Both the position numbers and the translations under genes were made by a program. Shown here piece by piece: positions 23,563-35,438 of a stretch of DNA of 64,000 nt. Source of the DNA: Pelobates cultripes (Eukaryota; Chordata; Amphibia; Anura; Pelobatidae); the NCBI GenBank assembly GCA_933207985.1, contig OW240917.1, positions 242,368,480 through 242,432,479 on the forward strand, in the 5' to 3' direction. The notes beneath the pieces are model-generated. The model ran no database searches, had not been told where the DNA came from, and saw only the letters and a list, made by a program, of their open reading frames with translations. Every line of letters starts with the position of its first letter. The stretch's first letter is position 1.

Positions 23563-24709
23563 GCTATAATTTAATTACCTAATTTTCAAAGATACACTTT
23601 TTTATACGGTGCACCATTCCCTCGCTACCTCTATTTACATAAACATCAGAATGCACTCTTTTACCAGGCTTACGTACCTTCAGACATCTAGGGTATAACT
23701 TTAGTTTGCTTTCATTTGTTTCTTTCACCTTCACAATGCCCCTTTTAACCATAATTTTCCTATCCCTGCATTGTGATTAGCTGAGTTCATCACTTCTGAT
23801 GATGTCAGCCAAGGAGGCAGATCAGGGGTAGAGCCAGCACCAGCAGACTGGAAATAAGGTAAGATTTTACTATATTTAGGAGGGCAAGGGGGGAGGGGGG
23901 AGGATCAGGGGGGATAGTTAGTGTCTAATCTTCTGGCTAGATTATGTCTTTTCTTGCATGATCCCTACATTATGACGTGTCTGAAGTTATAATCCTTATG
24001 GCTTTCACTTAGTTTCCTTTATGTTCTGGCAAAAGCAACCATCCTTCAATGAGCTACTCTGGACACACTATAACCAGTTTATCCGTTAATCTACATCCAC
24101 GTTTGTTCTACTAAACCACCTCAAACACACTGATATCAGATCATCTTCTTGATGCATCCAATCTCTGTGGTTCTAAATAATAGATTGGGTCCCATTTTTT
24201 TGTAGGGGCACAATTTAAGTGGATTCCTTCTAGTTGGGACAAATACAATGTGGGAGACTTAACAAAGAATTCAGTTTTTTTTAAATTTGTGCAAAAATGT
24301 AAGATTGGAAAAGTCACCAATAAGATGCTCCTGCTTGTTCCATTGGTTTTCACAGTTATTGCCTCACTTTTAGTAATCTGAGCATGTTTTAGAACAGAAC
24401 GCACTGATAAATCTCCTCAGTTGCATTGGTCTGGTTTCAGTCCATTGTCCAAAAGCAAATGTTTATTGCAGTATCACTGCCGTGACGACTGCTCAGACAC
24501 TGAAAAGAGTCTAGTGAAAGAGTTTTTGCAGAACTTATTTTAGCATGCATTATATTAAGACTGAATAATGTTTATTGGAGTATTTAATTGATGACTGTCA
24601 TTTATGTTACTTCATATGGCCACTAAGCTAATGCCACAAATTTTAGCCACTGATAAAAAAATTACTTCTATTCAAAATTATTGCCCCCGGTGATTTAAAA
24701 TAACTACTC

Positions 24710-24744
24710 CCATGATGCTTTGCCAACCTGGCAAAGCATCATGG
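24710..24744. repeat. perfect 16-bp hairpin, MITE fragment
   Basis: CCATGATGCTTTGCCA (24710-24725) pairs with TGGCAAAGCATCATGG (24729-24744) across a 3-base loop. The copy B counterpart (about 46142-46176) has one A-to-G mismatch in the right arm. It is part of a dispersed element containing ACTACTCCCATGATGC. Confidence 0.7.
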
Positions 24745-24861
24745 TCATTGTAATACTAAAAGACCTACCCACGATTTGGCAAGCCTACTTTATACAATTG
24801 ATAATAGATACCTCAATGTAACTTCACCAAAAAAAAAACTCTTTTCATTAATGACTGAATT

Positions 24862-24883
24862 TTTATTTTTATTTTTGTTTATT
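24862..24883 (-). promoter_or_regulatory. candidate polyadenylation signals for ASIC2 (copy A)
   Basis: Three TTTATT motifs on the plus strand (24862, 24868, 24878) read AATAAA on the coding strand. They lie about 320-340 bases after the ASIC2 stop codon and are the first such motifs I find downstream of it. The region is simply T-rich, so this is weak positional evidence only. Confidence 0.3.
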
Positions 24884-25200
24884 TTATAAAAAAGAAAACC
24901 CTTTATGAATCAGCCTCAGACACAGAACTGGGCAGAGTGTGATGCATGTGCACAATGTGTGTCTGTCCGGGAAAGGGGTCTCCTCACACATCACAGGAGG
25001 ATTAGTACCATAAACACTGCGTGCATGCAGGGCTGTGTACAGTTTGGCAGTATCCGGTCTCTCTCCTCCTTAGTCCCCTCAAACCTTCTTTCTCTTTCCT
25101 GCTCAGGGACCACAGGGAGTGGGGAGAGCGTCCCACGTAGTCCACCGTGCTGCGTCTGCTGCTATTTTGGCACAAATAAAGCGGCAGTTTTCTCAAGGCA

Positions 25201-25302
25201 TCAGCAGGCAATTTCCTCCAGTGTCCCCATGGTGGCCTGCAGTGGGACAGTCACAGTGTGGCTAATAGTTTCTGAATGGTTTGGCATGGTGTCACAAGTG
25301 CT
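25201..25302 (-). CDS. ASIC2: ASIC2 last coding exon (copy A)
   Basis: On the minus strand a pyrimidine-rich tract and acceptor (CTTTCTGCAG, AG at 25304-25303) lead into 33 codons and a TGA stop (25203-25201). The peptide starts STCDTMPNHSETISHTVTVP and ends GTLEEIAC. This matches the C-terminus of vertebrate ASIC2, an acid-sensing, trimeric, amiloride-sensitive sodium channel of neurons (degenerin/ENaC family). The -EIAC terminus is the known PDZ ligand for PICK1-type partners. The exon is in phase 0 with the exon at 26916-26984. It is identical in copy B (46633-46734). ASIC1 and ASIC3 tails are different, so this exon fixes the paralogue. Confidence 0.95.
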   Translation of the reverse strand, partial: STCDTMPNHSETISHTVTVPLQATMGTLEEIAC

Positions 25303-25998
25303 CTGCAGAAAGAGTAAGTAAGCAGATGGTCAAGCAGCTTATTTTATTGTTTTTGTTTTTTTTTAATTTGTAGAATATCATTTGTATATTTGGGGTTAAC
25401 ACAGATAGGGCTCTTCACTACACTGAGAATTGTGATTGACTGAGATCACCACTTCTGATGATGTCAGCCAAGGAGGCAGATCAGTTGGTGTTCCTGACCC
25501 TATAGTGTTCCTTTAAGGCCAAAATAGCCAAACTGGAAAAGTTCTTTCAGTCAGCTATGCTTTCCATTCAGCTACTCTGGCCTTAAATTTGAAATTCACT
25601 TTGAATTCACCTTGAATTCTCATTTTCATGAATACCGCTGTGTGTATTTGGAAGATCACACTATTTAAGTATTTTTGCAAATTTACTGCTCGTTTAAACG
25701 TAATCTATTTATTCACTAAATTGTGAATTGTTTGTAATTCAAAGTGAATTTAAAAGCTGAATTAGAGAACTGTAGCAAATCTTGACCATTCAAGTAATTC
25801 TGTAAAACCCAGCGGATTTGTGAAAATGTGTTTAATACCATCAGAAATGTGTGTGTGTGTGTGTGTGTATAGAGAATGAAAACGTAATCCATCTTCAGTT
25901 TCTAGTCGAGTTAAGAAAATATCATAGTAAATGTTTTGTCTCACTCTAGGAATATGGGACATGGGTCAAACAATGACCTAAATATTTTTTATATGGAC

Positions 25999-26000
<2 letters not shown>

Positions 26001-26058
<58 letters not shown>

Positions 26059-26060
26059 TA
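26001..26060. repeat. (TA)n microsatellite in ASIC2 intron (counterpart about 47432-47490)
   Basis: About 25 TA dinucleotides followed by a short CACACACA run. It lies in the last intron in both copies, with no obvious large length difference. Confidence 0.9.
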
Positions 26061-26915
26061 TATTTATATACCTTATAAAACCTCTATTATAAAGGACAAA
26101 TCTAATTAAGAACACAATTTATATTTGTACACAAGAGGGACATTTATGCTCCATATGTGTCATCAGCCTTCTTGTAGTGTGAGCAGATATATCCAGACTG
26201 GATAAAAATAGATATAGTAAATAAGCACTATGGTGGAATACAAGTGACCTCATTCTGTTGAGTCAGAAACACCAATTCTTTGTGTTCTGTAGACCTAAAC
26301 ATTGTAACATCTTTGATATTAGTAGATTCACTTCGTAGAAAACCGGGGATCGGAGAGGCTTTGCCCATTGTACTTTGCCCATTGTCTTCTACTACCAGTT
26401 TAGTGCATCTCTTCAGAATATCAGTTCAGTACTACGTTTTAAAAAACTCTAAAGCAGTCATGATTTTTACATTGGACATTTAAGACCACCAACAATTCAC
26501 AATTTATGCATAGACCTCTTTTGTTTAAATATTTGGAACTTGATTATAGGTCTTCAATAAGCTCCATTTTGAGAACCACTTGTTAGCTAAAGAATACTTG
26601 CCCGTTGCCATTGGTATGACTGAACAATATATCAGGACAGATGTGTAGAATAGCCATTTTGGGATTATACTATTGATAATTGGCCAATATATGCCTTGAT
26701 AATTCATATCTAGAAAATGTTCCTGACTGCAAATTTTGCTTTAGTCCGCTATGTGTAGATTCTAGAACCCCCATAAAGCACTAATCCCCAGTTCTACCTG
26801 TGTTAGAACACAACTACACATGACCACAACTGTATATGTCCACATTGATATCTGCAGTGAGTCTTGGTTAATTAATATCCTGTTACGTAGCATCCGACCC
26901 GTACAGACAACTCAC

Positions 26916-26984
26916 CATATCCTCTGCTCGCCTTCCATCCTCATTCTCCCTTCCAAGGAGATCCAACAGTTTTTCTTTGATCAG
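26916..26984 (-). CDS. ASIC2: ASIC2 penultimate coding exon (copy A)
   Basis: A 69-bp phase-0 exon. The acceptor TTTTCAG ends at 26985 and the donor GTGAGT starts at 26915. It encodes 23 residues beginning LIKEKLLDLLG and ending RRAEDM, the cytoplasmic segment right after the second transmembrane helix. LIKEKLLDLLG is characteristic of ASIC2 rather than ASIC1 (which has VIKH-type sequence). The following Glu/Asp-rich stretch is more variable among species, as expected. The exon joins the upstream exon at YIYE and the downstream exon at STCD without disturbing the frame. It is identical in copy B (48339-48407). Confidence 0.93.
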
Positions 26985-27469
26985 CTGAAAATAACCAAAA
27001 TTAGAATATTTCACAACAATAAAAAGTGAAAGAAGCCATCACAGATTAGCACTATGTAGTATATCATTGACATAGTATTTAGTCATAGGTTGCATGTTCT
27101 CAGAAAGGTTAAAAGAACAAATGTGTCTCCAAATACGTCATATATTTTCAAGGTTAGCTATCAATTCAATGCATCTATCTAATGTGGGGTACACTCGGAA
27201 CATATATTTGTAAGTAGTGGTGCTGCTGTAAAGACCAAAATATATACAAAATAACAGATTAAGGAACAGAGCACACACACAAAAAAATACTGAAATCACT
27301 CACCTACTGCAACTCCCGCTTGGCATAAAAATATATTTTTTAAACTTTTTGCTCACACTTTTTAAGTGTCTCTTGAAACCTCTTTGAGGATGCGTCTCTT
27401 GTTCCATAGGTGGTCCAGTCAAATGCTCCTTGTAGATGAGCATTGGGGACCTGATGTGCAAGGCAGGGT

Positions 27470-27712
27470 GCTCCACTTGAGCATTCAACGCTTCTCTTAG
27501 GAAAGCATTGAATGCAATGTTTTCCTCTAAGCTGCAGTTTTACTCAGTCAGGGGGGTAAAAGTGCTTCTGGTGGCTTCCTACAAGACAGCTTTTAGAGTT
27601 CTGTTTAACCCTTCATTATTTTACACTGCAGCTTACAATGACAGGGACACCACCCAGACAGCTTCATTGAGATCAAGTGGTCTGGGTGACTTTAGTGTCC
27701 CTATAATAAAAT
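27470..27712. mobile_element. MITE-type repeat in ASIC2 intron
   Basis: It contains the hairpin-like CTTAGGAAAGCATTGAATGC, a CACTGCAGCTTACAATGACAGGG block and AAGTGGTCTGGGTGACTTTAG, the order seen at 1525-1786. It is present in both copies, but copy B has about 30 extra bases near 48790-48825. Confidence 0.5.
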
Positions 27713-28079
27713 TGCAAGTATCAGTTTAATCGTTAGGATTATTACTTTCAGGGAAATTATTACTTAAAATCTCAATAATGAGTAATCCAACTGTGAATTC
27801 AGCTTTTTTTGTGACCTTTATGCCTTTAGTTAACTTGAATAGCAATATATCAAAATTTACTTTTGGAAAATTAATTCTCAAAAATGTGCAGGTATGTATT
27901 ATGTTAAATATTTTCTTTAATGACAAAACAAAATAGTTGAAATAAAGTGTACCTTTTTTTTCATCAAAGGGAAGCAATCTATATTGTTAAACATTATTTA
28001 GCACCCATGACCTCTGCTTGCCCTGTTAAAATATTGTAAAAACCCACCTTATTTTTTTCCAACCCCCTCCCCCCGATCT

Positions 28080-28328
28080 GCCTCCTTAATGATTTCAGCC
28101 AATCACAATGATTTCCCACAGGAAAGCATTGTGTGCAGTACTGACCCAGAAAGCACCGCTACTCGCCGTCTGAGGAGTGCCACCAGAGGTCTTCCTAGGC
28201 TATAGTGTAAACACTGCCTTTTCACTGAAAAGGCAGAGTTTACAGCAAAAACCCTACAGGACTGGCTATACTCAGCAGAACAACTACAATAAGCTGTAGT
28301 TGTTATGGTGATATAGTGTCCCTTTAAC
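28080..28328. mobile_element. MITE-type repeat in ASIC2 intron
   Basis: GCCAATCACAATGATTTCCC, a hairpin TTTTCACTGAAAAGGCAG and the ending TATAGTGTCCCTTTAA place it in the same broad family as 21048-21426. The counterpart in copy B is near 49540-49786. Confidence 0.45.
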
Positions 28329-28330
28329 TT

Positions 28331-28440
28331 ACCATAGTTACATAGTTACTCCTTAAGTACTCGTGGGTGAATACCATCAGGCCCCGAAGCTTTATTTACA
28401 TTAATTTTCTTTAATAACTGTAGCACCATAAAATAAATAA
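28331..28440 (-). pseudogene. LINE reverse transcriptase scrap (CR1/L2-type GPDGI motif)
   Basis: On the minus strand a short frame reads KKINVNKASGPDGIHPRVL. This is the conserved N-terminal reverse transcriptase block (SPGPDGIHPRVL) of CR1/L2-like LINEs. Only about 30 codons survive. It is flanked by a CATAGTTACATAGTTAC repeat often found beside such fragments. Its copy B counterpart lies at about 49790-49900. A neighbouring (AT)n tract is clearly longer in B (about 49919-49951) than in A (about 28450-28467). Confidence 0.55.
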
Positions 28441-29210
28441 CATAAAATAATATATATATATATATAAAATTGATAACGTAAGGTTGTAGATAGTATTAAT
28501 GAGAACTACAGATGGAATAACTAAAAGGATATAGGAAGAATTTAAAAAGGGCAATAGTTCTAACACGGAGATGCAAAGTGTAGCATATCTGATACGATTT
28601 GAAGAGCGTTTTATGACTAGAGAATGTGTACAGCAGATAAAGTTACATTTCTTTCATTAAAACCTCTGGTGACAATCTTCCTTATCTTTAACAAGCAGCA
28701 TTCCATAAGTCCAGAGGGCTGAGCTGAGCAGTTTTATTTGAAAATAGGGAAAGCGTGTTTCAATTCTATCAAACATAAAAAACATGATTTTTTATGTTTG
28801 AATTATTTTTTATTCCTATTGTAATAATTTCTAATCGCGGTTATGGTGAAAAGAAGCTGCAGGTGCAGTCCCTCCATTTTAAGTCGAGCCTTTTTTTCCA
28901 TTTATCTGACAGAAAATTCCCTGTAATAGAAAAGCCTCTCATTTTTAGCACTGCTGAAGGGGTTAATGACTATTCAGCTCAGCTAATACATACAACATGC
29001 ATTTATATGTTTTTTGCAGAATAATGATAAAAGGAAACGTCTTCACAGTCACACTGGCTGTCAAACCACTCAGAAACACCGTGACAAAAAATGTGAGGAA
29101 CCATAAACTCCTCGCACCATAACCACTACACTAAACTGTATGGCTTATGGTGCTTAGCATTTTCTTTTAAAGGAACACTATAGGAATACTACATCTCTAG
29201 TTATATTTAG

Positions 29211-30182
29211 TGTGGCGGAACCAGCCTGGCCACTGGGCATTGAAGAAGACTGATTGCCAGCTTCCTGCCCTGTGACTACGGCCCCATGTTGAAATGCTTG
29301 ATTTTCCCCTGAAAAGACCCGAAAGCCGGGTTATTCGGTACTTTCCCTATTTGAACAGTGATACCCCAGATAGCTATGCCATGGAGCCCATTCGTATAAC
29401 GAAAGACTATGTGAAAGACTTTGGCTCCATGGCAATTGAACTGTATGTATGTGATCTGAGCGCCATTCAGTAATAATGTGCGCTCAGATCTAAGCTATCT
29501 GGGGATATGTTGAATGTACCTGTTTTATGCAATAGCTGCACAGTTATATATATTTATGTATTTTATTGTCTTTTGCTACCATGTGGCTAATGGAGTTTTG
29601 CCTCTTTCCTTGGAGATAATTGGATTACTTCCCAATTATCTCCAGGATAGAATACTCTGTGGAACTGGAGTATGCTGATTCTGAAAATGTAAGTTTTATG
29701 TGAATGTGATACATACTTTTAAAGTTATGAATATTGTGTAAAACTGTATTTTCCTGCCTGTGATAATTACATTAACCCATTGTGTAAGGTAATTGTATCA
29801 CAGGCAGAGGGGAGGATTTTGTATGGGAGTGTCTGAGTGTATTGTACGTGTTTATTGGTTGGTTTACAAAACCCTGTGGGTGGTACTAATGTGTAAGAAT
29901 GTGTATATAAGGACAAAAAAAACACAGCTCTGGCAGTTCTACTTCACCCTCAATTTGGAGTGCCGTCTCTTATTGGGGGAATCTGCTACAAGGGATTGCT
30001 ATGCTCTGCATTCTCTCTTGCTAAATTCACTGCTAAGCTCTTGTAAGAGCTTGTTCCTGTTTTGCTCTCTGAAGGAGTCTACGATGGTTATGGTGTCTGC
30101 TGGAGTGCTGGAAACTCTCAAGAAGCGCTAGGAGCATCCTTCAATGGAGGTACCCAGTCGAGGTGCCCATCGATCCGTTACA
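29211..30182 (+). mobile_element. solo LTR (copy A) with three-way-junction fold
   Basis: TG...CA ends (TGTGGCGGAACCAGCC to CGATCCGTTACA) are flanked by an exact TTTAG duplication (29206-29210 and 30183-30187). TATATAAGG near 29905 and the following CCTCAATTTGGAGTGCCGTC resemble a promoter and leader. The U3 region 29364-29504 contains three perfect stems nested as a three-way junction. The minus-to-plus inverted pair CTTGGAGATAATTGG/CCAATTATCTCCAGG lies near 29610-29645. The open frame at 29793-30131 is inside the LTR. The counterpart in copy B is 67 bp shorter. Confidence 0.88.
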
Positions 30183-30264
30183 TTTAGAGATATAACTCCT
30201 TTTTGCACTCAAAATATTTTGAAAAAAAGCTTTTTATTCACATTTTTCCAGCACTGAGACTCCT

Positions 30265-30972
30265 TTGGTGCTGCTGAACACACACCTTACCCAGTTGTGT
30301 CTAAGGTTCCTGTCCGGTCGCATATACCACGCCTCACCCTTCTGTCAGTCCCTACATTGGCTTCCAGTTAGATATAGGGCTCAATTTAAAATTCTGGTGC
30401 TTGCTTACAAGTCCATACATAATGCTGCTCCAACCTACCTATCCTCCCTAATACACAAGTATATCCTGTCGAGGCCCCTGCGTTCTGCCAAAGACCTACG
30501 TCTATCCTCTGTCCATACTTCCGCATCTGATGCTCACCTCCAAGACTTCTCCAAGGCTGCACTTTTTCTGTGGTACTCCCTTCCTTTCTCCGTTAGACTT
30601 TCACCCAGTCTCCACGCCTTCAAAAAAATCATGGAAAACTCACTTCTTCAAGAAAGCGTATCAATTAAACTGTTAGCAGGTTTTCATTCCCCCCCCCCCA
30701 ATGACTCCTCTCCTGCAACTGTCAAAAATGACCAACTAAGTCTTCAGTGAATACTTTTCTAACAACCTACTTTGTACCCTACTTTTACCCTTTGTGTCAC
30801 TATACCCCACTCCCTCTAGAATGTAAGCTCATTGAACAGGGCCCACCACCTCTCTGTTCCTGTACGTCCAGTTGTCTGGTTACAATTTCATGTCTGTTAG
30901 TCCACCCATTGTACAGCACTACGGAATCTGATGGCGCTATATAAATAATAAAATAATAATAACAATAATAAT
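30265..30972 (+). pseudogene. L2/CR1-like LINE, C-terminal reverse transcriptase end and 3' tail (copy A)
   Basis: The frame contains SLHWLPVRYRAQFKILVLAY, NAAPTYLSSLI and FLWYSLPFSVRLSPSLHAFK, the conserved region after the polymerase domain in L2/CR1-type non-LTR elements. The 3' tail GGCGCTATATAAATAATAAA followed by TAA-type repeats (about 30930-30972) is typical of these LINEs and dependent SINEs. The 5' end is truncated near 30265 and the catalytic domains are absent, so it is inactive. An intact-looking 161-codon frame remains and is the same in copy B, including a poly-C run. Confidence 0.7.
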
Positions 30973-33336
30973 TAGGTGCTTAGAAAAAGAAAGAAAAAAC
31001 ACTATAGAGTCCAAGGTGTTTAGTTTTTTTAAACACTTTAGACACACCTGGGTAATCCCTAAATTCTGGAATGTTAGATGTGCCTTGAGGAGAGAGTTGA
31101 GGAGCACTGGTCTAGGCTAACTGATCACTATAGGAAAAGTGGTCTACAAACATCGGGGATGCCATGTTCAGCAATCTTGCGCTCAGTGTTCGGAACAATT
31201 AGACAGAACAAGAACTCTTTAAATGTAGATGTTTGTTACCTTCAATACAGGGTGTACCTAGAAAATGCCTAGGGATCAGGATATTTTCTACTCACAGGCT
31301 AACAGTATCAAAGATACGCAGGTTAAGGCTTATTCTAAGAAGTGCCTTTTAACACATATACTGTTACAGTATCTTTAAAGTAGTGATAATGTATTGCGTA
31401 CTTTAGAGGCCATGATGCTCTGACCATCACAGTAGCTCTAGGTGCATTAGATGGAACACTGTGCAGTCTCCCCCTGCAAGCGACTCAGGAAGGGGCTCTT
31501 GAGAATGCAAGAACCTACTTACGTCCACTCGAAATGAAACAGGTACACCCAGAGCAAAGTACTTTGGTACATTAAGTAAAATGACGAGTGAAACCCATTA
31601 CTCGTTTCTCTTATCTCCTCTGCAGAGGGCCTACATTCTTGATGCCATTACAATGGCATTCATGCATGCACAATTTTTCAATCAGATAGAAAGGAGGAGA
31701 GATAAGAGCTAAAGTGACAGATGTAAAGAAAATTAGAAAGATTAATGAAGGGAGGGGGGATAAAAATAGGGAATTTGCATGTGGCTTCACAGGAGGAGGG
31801 ATATTAAAGTTAATTAGAAAAACAAGTGCAATTTAATGCTAATTTTACATGATCTTGCTTGGTATTAAGGTCATTTCTTATTTCTGTGTACGCGGATAAA
31901 AGTACAGGCAGTAAGCTGTACAAATAAAACGAGCCTGATATCATTGTGAAAATACAAAAAAAAAAAAAAAAGACATTGGATTCTTCATTGCGGGAAGATT
32001 TGTGCACTTAAAAATTGACTGAATCAATCTTTCTTAAAAAAAAAAATGCTGAAAATTTCTAGCAAGCACACTGGAGACTGTCAAAGCAAATCAATGAAAA
32101 AAATAAACTTGATAAATTTTCGGTGTCTGTGAAAAATCCGGGGAAAGGCGAAAAATGCCAAAATTCAGTTGTCTCTTCCTTTAGCCACTTCACCAATCCC
32201 ACGACAAGTTACTGTCACCAAGTTGTCATCAGTGGGTCAGTGCTAAAATTGGAGCTATTATTAGTACTTCTACACTCTGTCACACCGAATTGCATATTAA
32301 ATCCAACTTTACTGATAGATGTTATCTTTATAACTTTATATTATTATCTTAATATAATATTACGTCACTTCAGACAGTCCACTCAGTTGTACAAAAATAA
32401 ATACAGGTCAAAATCATTATTTAGAGATGAGATGTGTGGCACTAAATATCTCATTCTGCACAGCACTGTGTATTTGCATGTTAATGCAATGCAAGGAAAT
32501 GCAAAATATTAGCAGTAGCTCATAAAACACAATTGTGTTTGATAAAAAAAAAATTGTGCCTTCATTCTTAAAAGACCTCTCTTCTGTCAGCCTAGTGCAG
32601 ACACACACATGCAGACATGTACATGCACACAGAGAACTTTCATACGCAAGTGTTCTATACACAAGACATGCTCACGCACACAGATGCTCACACACATAGA
32701 TTCTCAAACACAGCAAGATGCTTGTACACAAACAGCCATACTGACATCCAGCGAAAGATGGTAACACACACAGATGTAAATGCAGTCAAGCACACACACA
32801 TATACACACAAACACCCCCCCACACACACACGCTGTGTACTTTTATCCTCTCTATACCCTGGGCTGCCCAGGCTTGCCCCTTGCTTGCCCTCAGTGCCCT
32901 GCTGCTCATTATAGAGCCAGGAAGTGCCAATATATTACATAATATATTGACACCCACGTTCAGTCTTCATGTTACTATGTTACAGACAGCCCCATTACGG
33001 CTTTTACAATCTCGGGGCCCCTCCAAAGTAAGACGTCTAGGGCTATTACCCCACCTGCCCCACTCAAAAGACGGACCTGCTGCCTTCTAACAGTGACTTC
33101 AGCATTTGTGAAGTTGACTTTGTTTTGGTATTCCAATGTTCCAATGTCTAAAGTTTCTACAACTGAGTGTGCTAATAAGGGCCCTGAATCTCCAAATACA
33201 CTTGTGGAAGTTTGCAGTGCGACTGGAGTATGGGTTTCCTGAAACCAGCAATATTGGAAAAGCTGCAACCATCCCTGCTTTTGCTAAGTTGGATCTGCGC
33301 TTTCAGCTACTTTGGTATATAAACTCCCACATAAAT
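30973..33336. other. ASIC2 intron, no further gene recognised (copy A)
   Basis: Mostly unique AT-rich sequence with short homopolymer runs. A CA-rich tract (about 32595-32840) contains repeated CACACA and CAGATGC motifs. In copy A the CACACATATACAC part of this tract is the empty site of the LTR inserted in copy B at 54214. Confidence 0.6.
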
Positions 33337-33341
33337 TAGAC

Positions 33342-33792
33342 TGTAACGTTCACTAGGGAACCCTAACACGAAGACAGGACAGAGTAGAGAGAATTGCAAT
33401 ACCGATCCTTAGAATGGTCGAATTATGCAAAAAGGGATAGTCAAAACACGAGCCGAGGTCAAGGAAAACAGAGAGACGTAACCACGAAATCCAAATAACA
33501 AGTGCAACGCTCAATGGTAAACCAAAGACCACAACAGGGCACCGAGGCAAGGGAGGGGTTATCTTATATACACATAGGGTGTGTCTGATTGGCTAATCTC
33601 CAATTAGTGTTAACCACAACACGTGGGAGGAGTTTCTTCCCTCCCTTGTGGTCTCTGAGGTCATCACTGTGTGCTGTGGAGCGTGCAGTGTCAGACACAC
33701 TGCCAGTCTGGAGACAGGGACCAGATGACGCCGCTCGCTGTGATGAGGTAAGCAAGGTCACCGCGAGCGGCACGGGGGCAGGGGACCTGACA
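33342..33792 (-). mobile_element. solo LTR, minus orientation (copy A)
   Basis: On the plus strand it reads TGTAACGTTCACTAGGG ... GGGGACCTGACA, flanked by exact TAGAC on both sides (33337-33341 and 33793-33797). On the minus strand GTGTATATAAGATAACCCC is a likely TATA region. Inside are the inverted GCCGCTCGCGGTGACC/GCGAGCGGC motifs. The copy B counterpart is the same length (451 bp) with the same target duplication, so the insertion predates the split between copies. Confidence 0.88.
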
Positions 33793-33797
33793 TAGAC

Positions 33798-35438
33798 AAA
33801 ACAGACTTGGGTATTTATTTGCTTATTATTTCTGCTGAGCAACATTTTACGCCTTCATTGCATTTTTGTTAATGGTGTCTACAACTCATCAGACGACTGA
33901 TTAAAAACTGCTGGCACACTTTATAAAAAGTTCTGGTTTTACAACTTATTAGTGCATTTCTCCACTCCCAGTGTAGCATAATTTTCATCTAGATTCCGAA
34001 AGACATTAAAAGTTAGCAGTTATGATAATACAACTGGTAAAGAATTTCATCTATACATCATGCTAGCAGATGTGCTAGCAAATGTCTACATTTCTAAATC
34101 AGAGGTTAAAAACCATCCCACCCCCTCTTTTCAGTCAGTGCCAATTGGCACAGATATTATGAGGCTGTGCTCTACAAGTCTATTATCAGGGAAACCTTCC
34201 TTTGAGCATGACTCCTGCTTAAATTCAAAATAAGTGATGGCAATGCCTGCAAGGTGAAGTTGCTAGAGCAGCACCAGCAGCAGTTTGGAGAGAAACATCC
34301 AGAATGATTCATTGCATCAGCTTTGGACATGCAATCTGAGAATGGAGAGAGAGAATAGATACTTTTTATTTACACAAAGCCAACATAAAGTGTTGGGGAC
34401 CTTTTACTGAAAGCAAGTCTGTGCTCCCAAACAAGGGAATACGGAAGAGGTGTGTCTTACACTAAGTATAACACCCATTGAAAACATGATTGATGCTCTC
34501 AGCAGGAGAGAAGTGTTATGGAAATCAGTGAAAATATCAGCTTTTAATAGTATTAAAGGGAGAAATGCTTAATTCTTCAACATGAGTTAAGCAGATGCTT
34601 AGAAAACTGCAAACCTATATCTGTCATGGCAGGTTGACTTTAAATGGACTCTGTCTCCAAATTAGTTTTGAGCATCTCATAAAGAACATGCTTATACAAA
34701 CATTGCTGAATGTCCAATGTAGTCAAAGGATAGCTTATGACAAAATAGGGACTACTTTGTCTACTGGTAAATCCTCAAATTGGCAAAACTTGACAAAAGG
34801 TGCAGTAACGTCGTCAAGTTCAGTCAATGCCCCAAGCTGTCTCTGCCTCGTGTGCGCATAACTCTTTTCAGCCCTTATATTTCACAGCATCCACCACACC
34901 TACTCTTCCTCTTTGTCTTTTTTTCTATTCATGCTATCTGTAATAATTACTAATTTATTTTACAACGTATGGTGCGCAGTAGCAAGGAGAATGCTCAGCT
35001 TAGCTGGGTTAATTAAATGCATGCCATGTATACCTCAAGAACAATGAGTTCCATTTCAAGCGTTTTAAATGTATTATTATTAGAAATATCTTAAAAACAC
35101 GCTACACAGCATATAAAAAAACAAATTAACACAACGTAACAGACCATTCATGCTCTGTTACAAAATTACAGAATATAGGTTAGGTGGGAATTAGTTGAAT
35201 TGGGAAGTGAGAGCACTGGGGTGCACAGTGTGAGCGAGAAGAGAATCTGAGAGTTCTCTACCAGAGACAGGACTCAACCGAGAGGATCTCAGTCTGCAGC
35301 TATTAACTCTCTCATAAATCCTGGATAGAGAGCTTTTTAATCCCTTTTAATTTCAGTAGTCACAGCACAGAGGTAGATAAAAATACAAATGAAGGAAATG
35401 GCAGAAAGCTTAGATCTGCTGCCCAAACGAAATGTAAA
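33798..35438. other. ASIC2 intron, no gene recognised (copy A)
   Basis: Unique-looking sequence. Near 34255-34400 an interrupted frame reads KLLEQHQQQFG-like text (longer in copy B, 56225-56440) that I could not assign to a family. No splice-bounded exon was seen. Confidence 0.5.

Noticed and set aside
29793..30131. 112-codon open frame conserved in both copies
   Set aside because: It lies wholly inside a solo LTR with defined ends. Conservation between copies reflects their recent common origin, not selection.
32617..33090. Open frames rich in His and Thr near a CA tract
   Set aside because: They come from CACACA repeats and are interrupted in copy B by an LTR. No domain.
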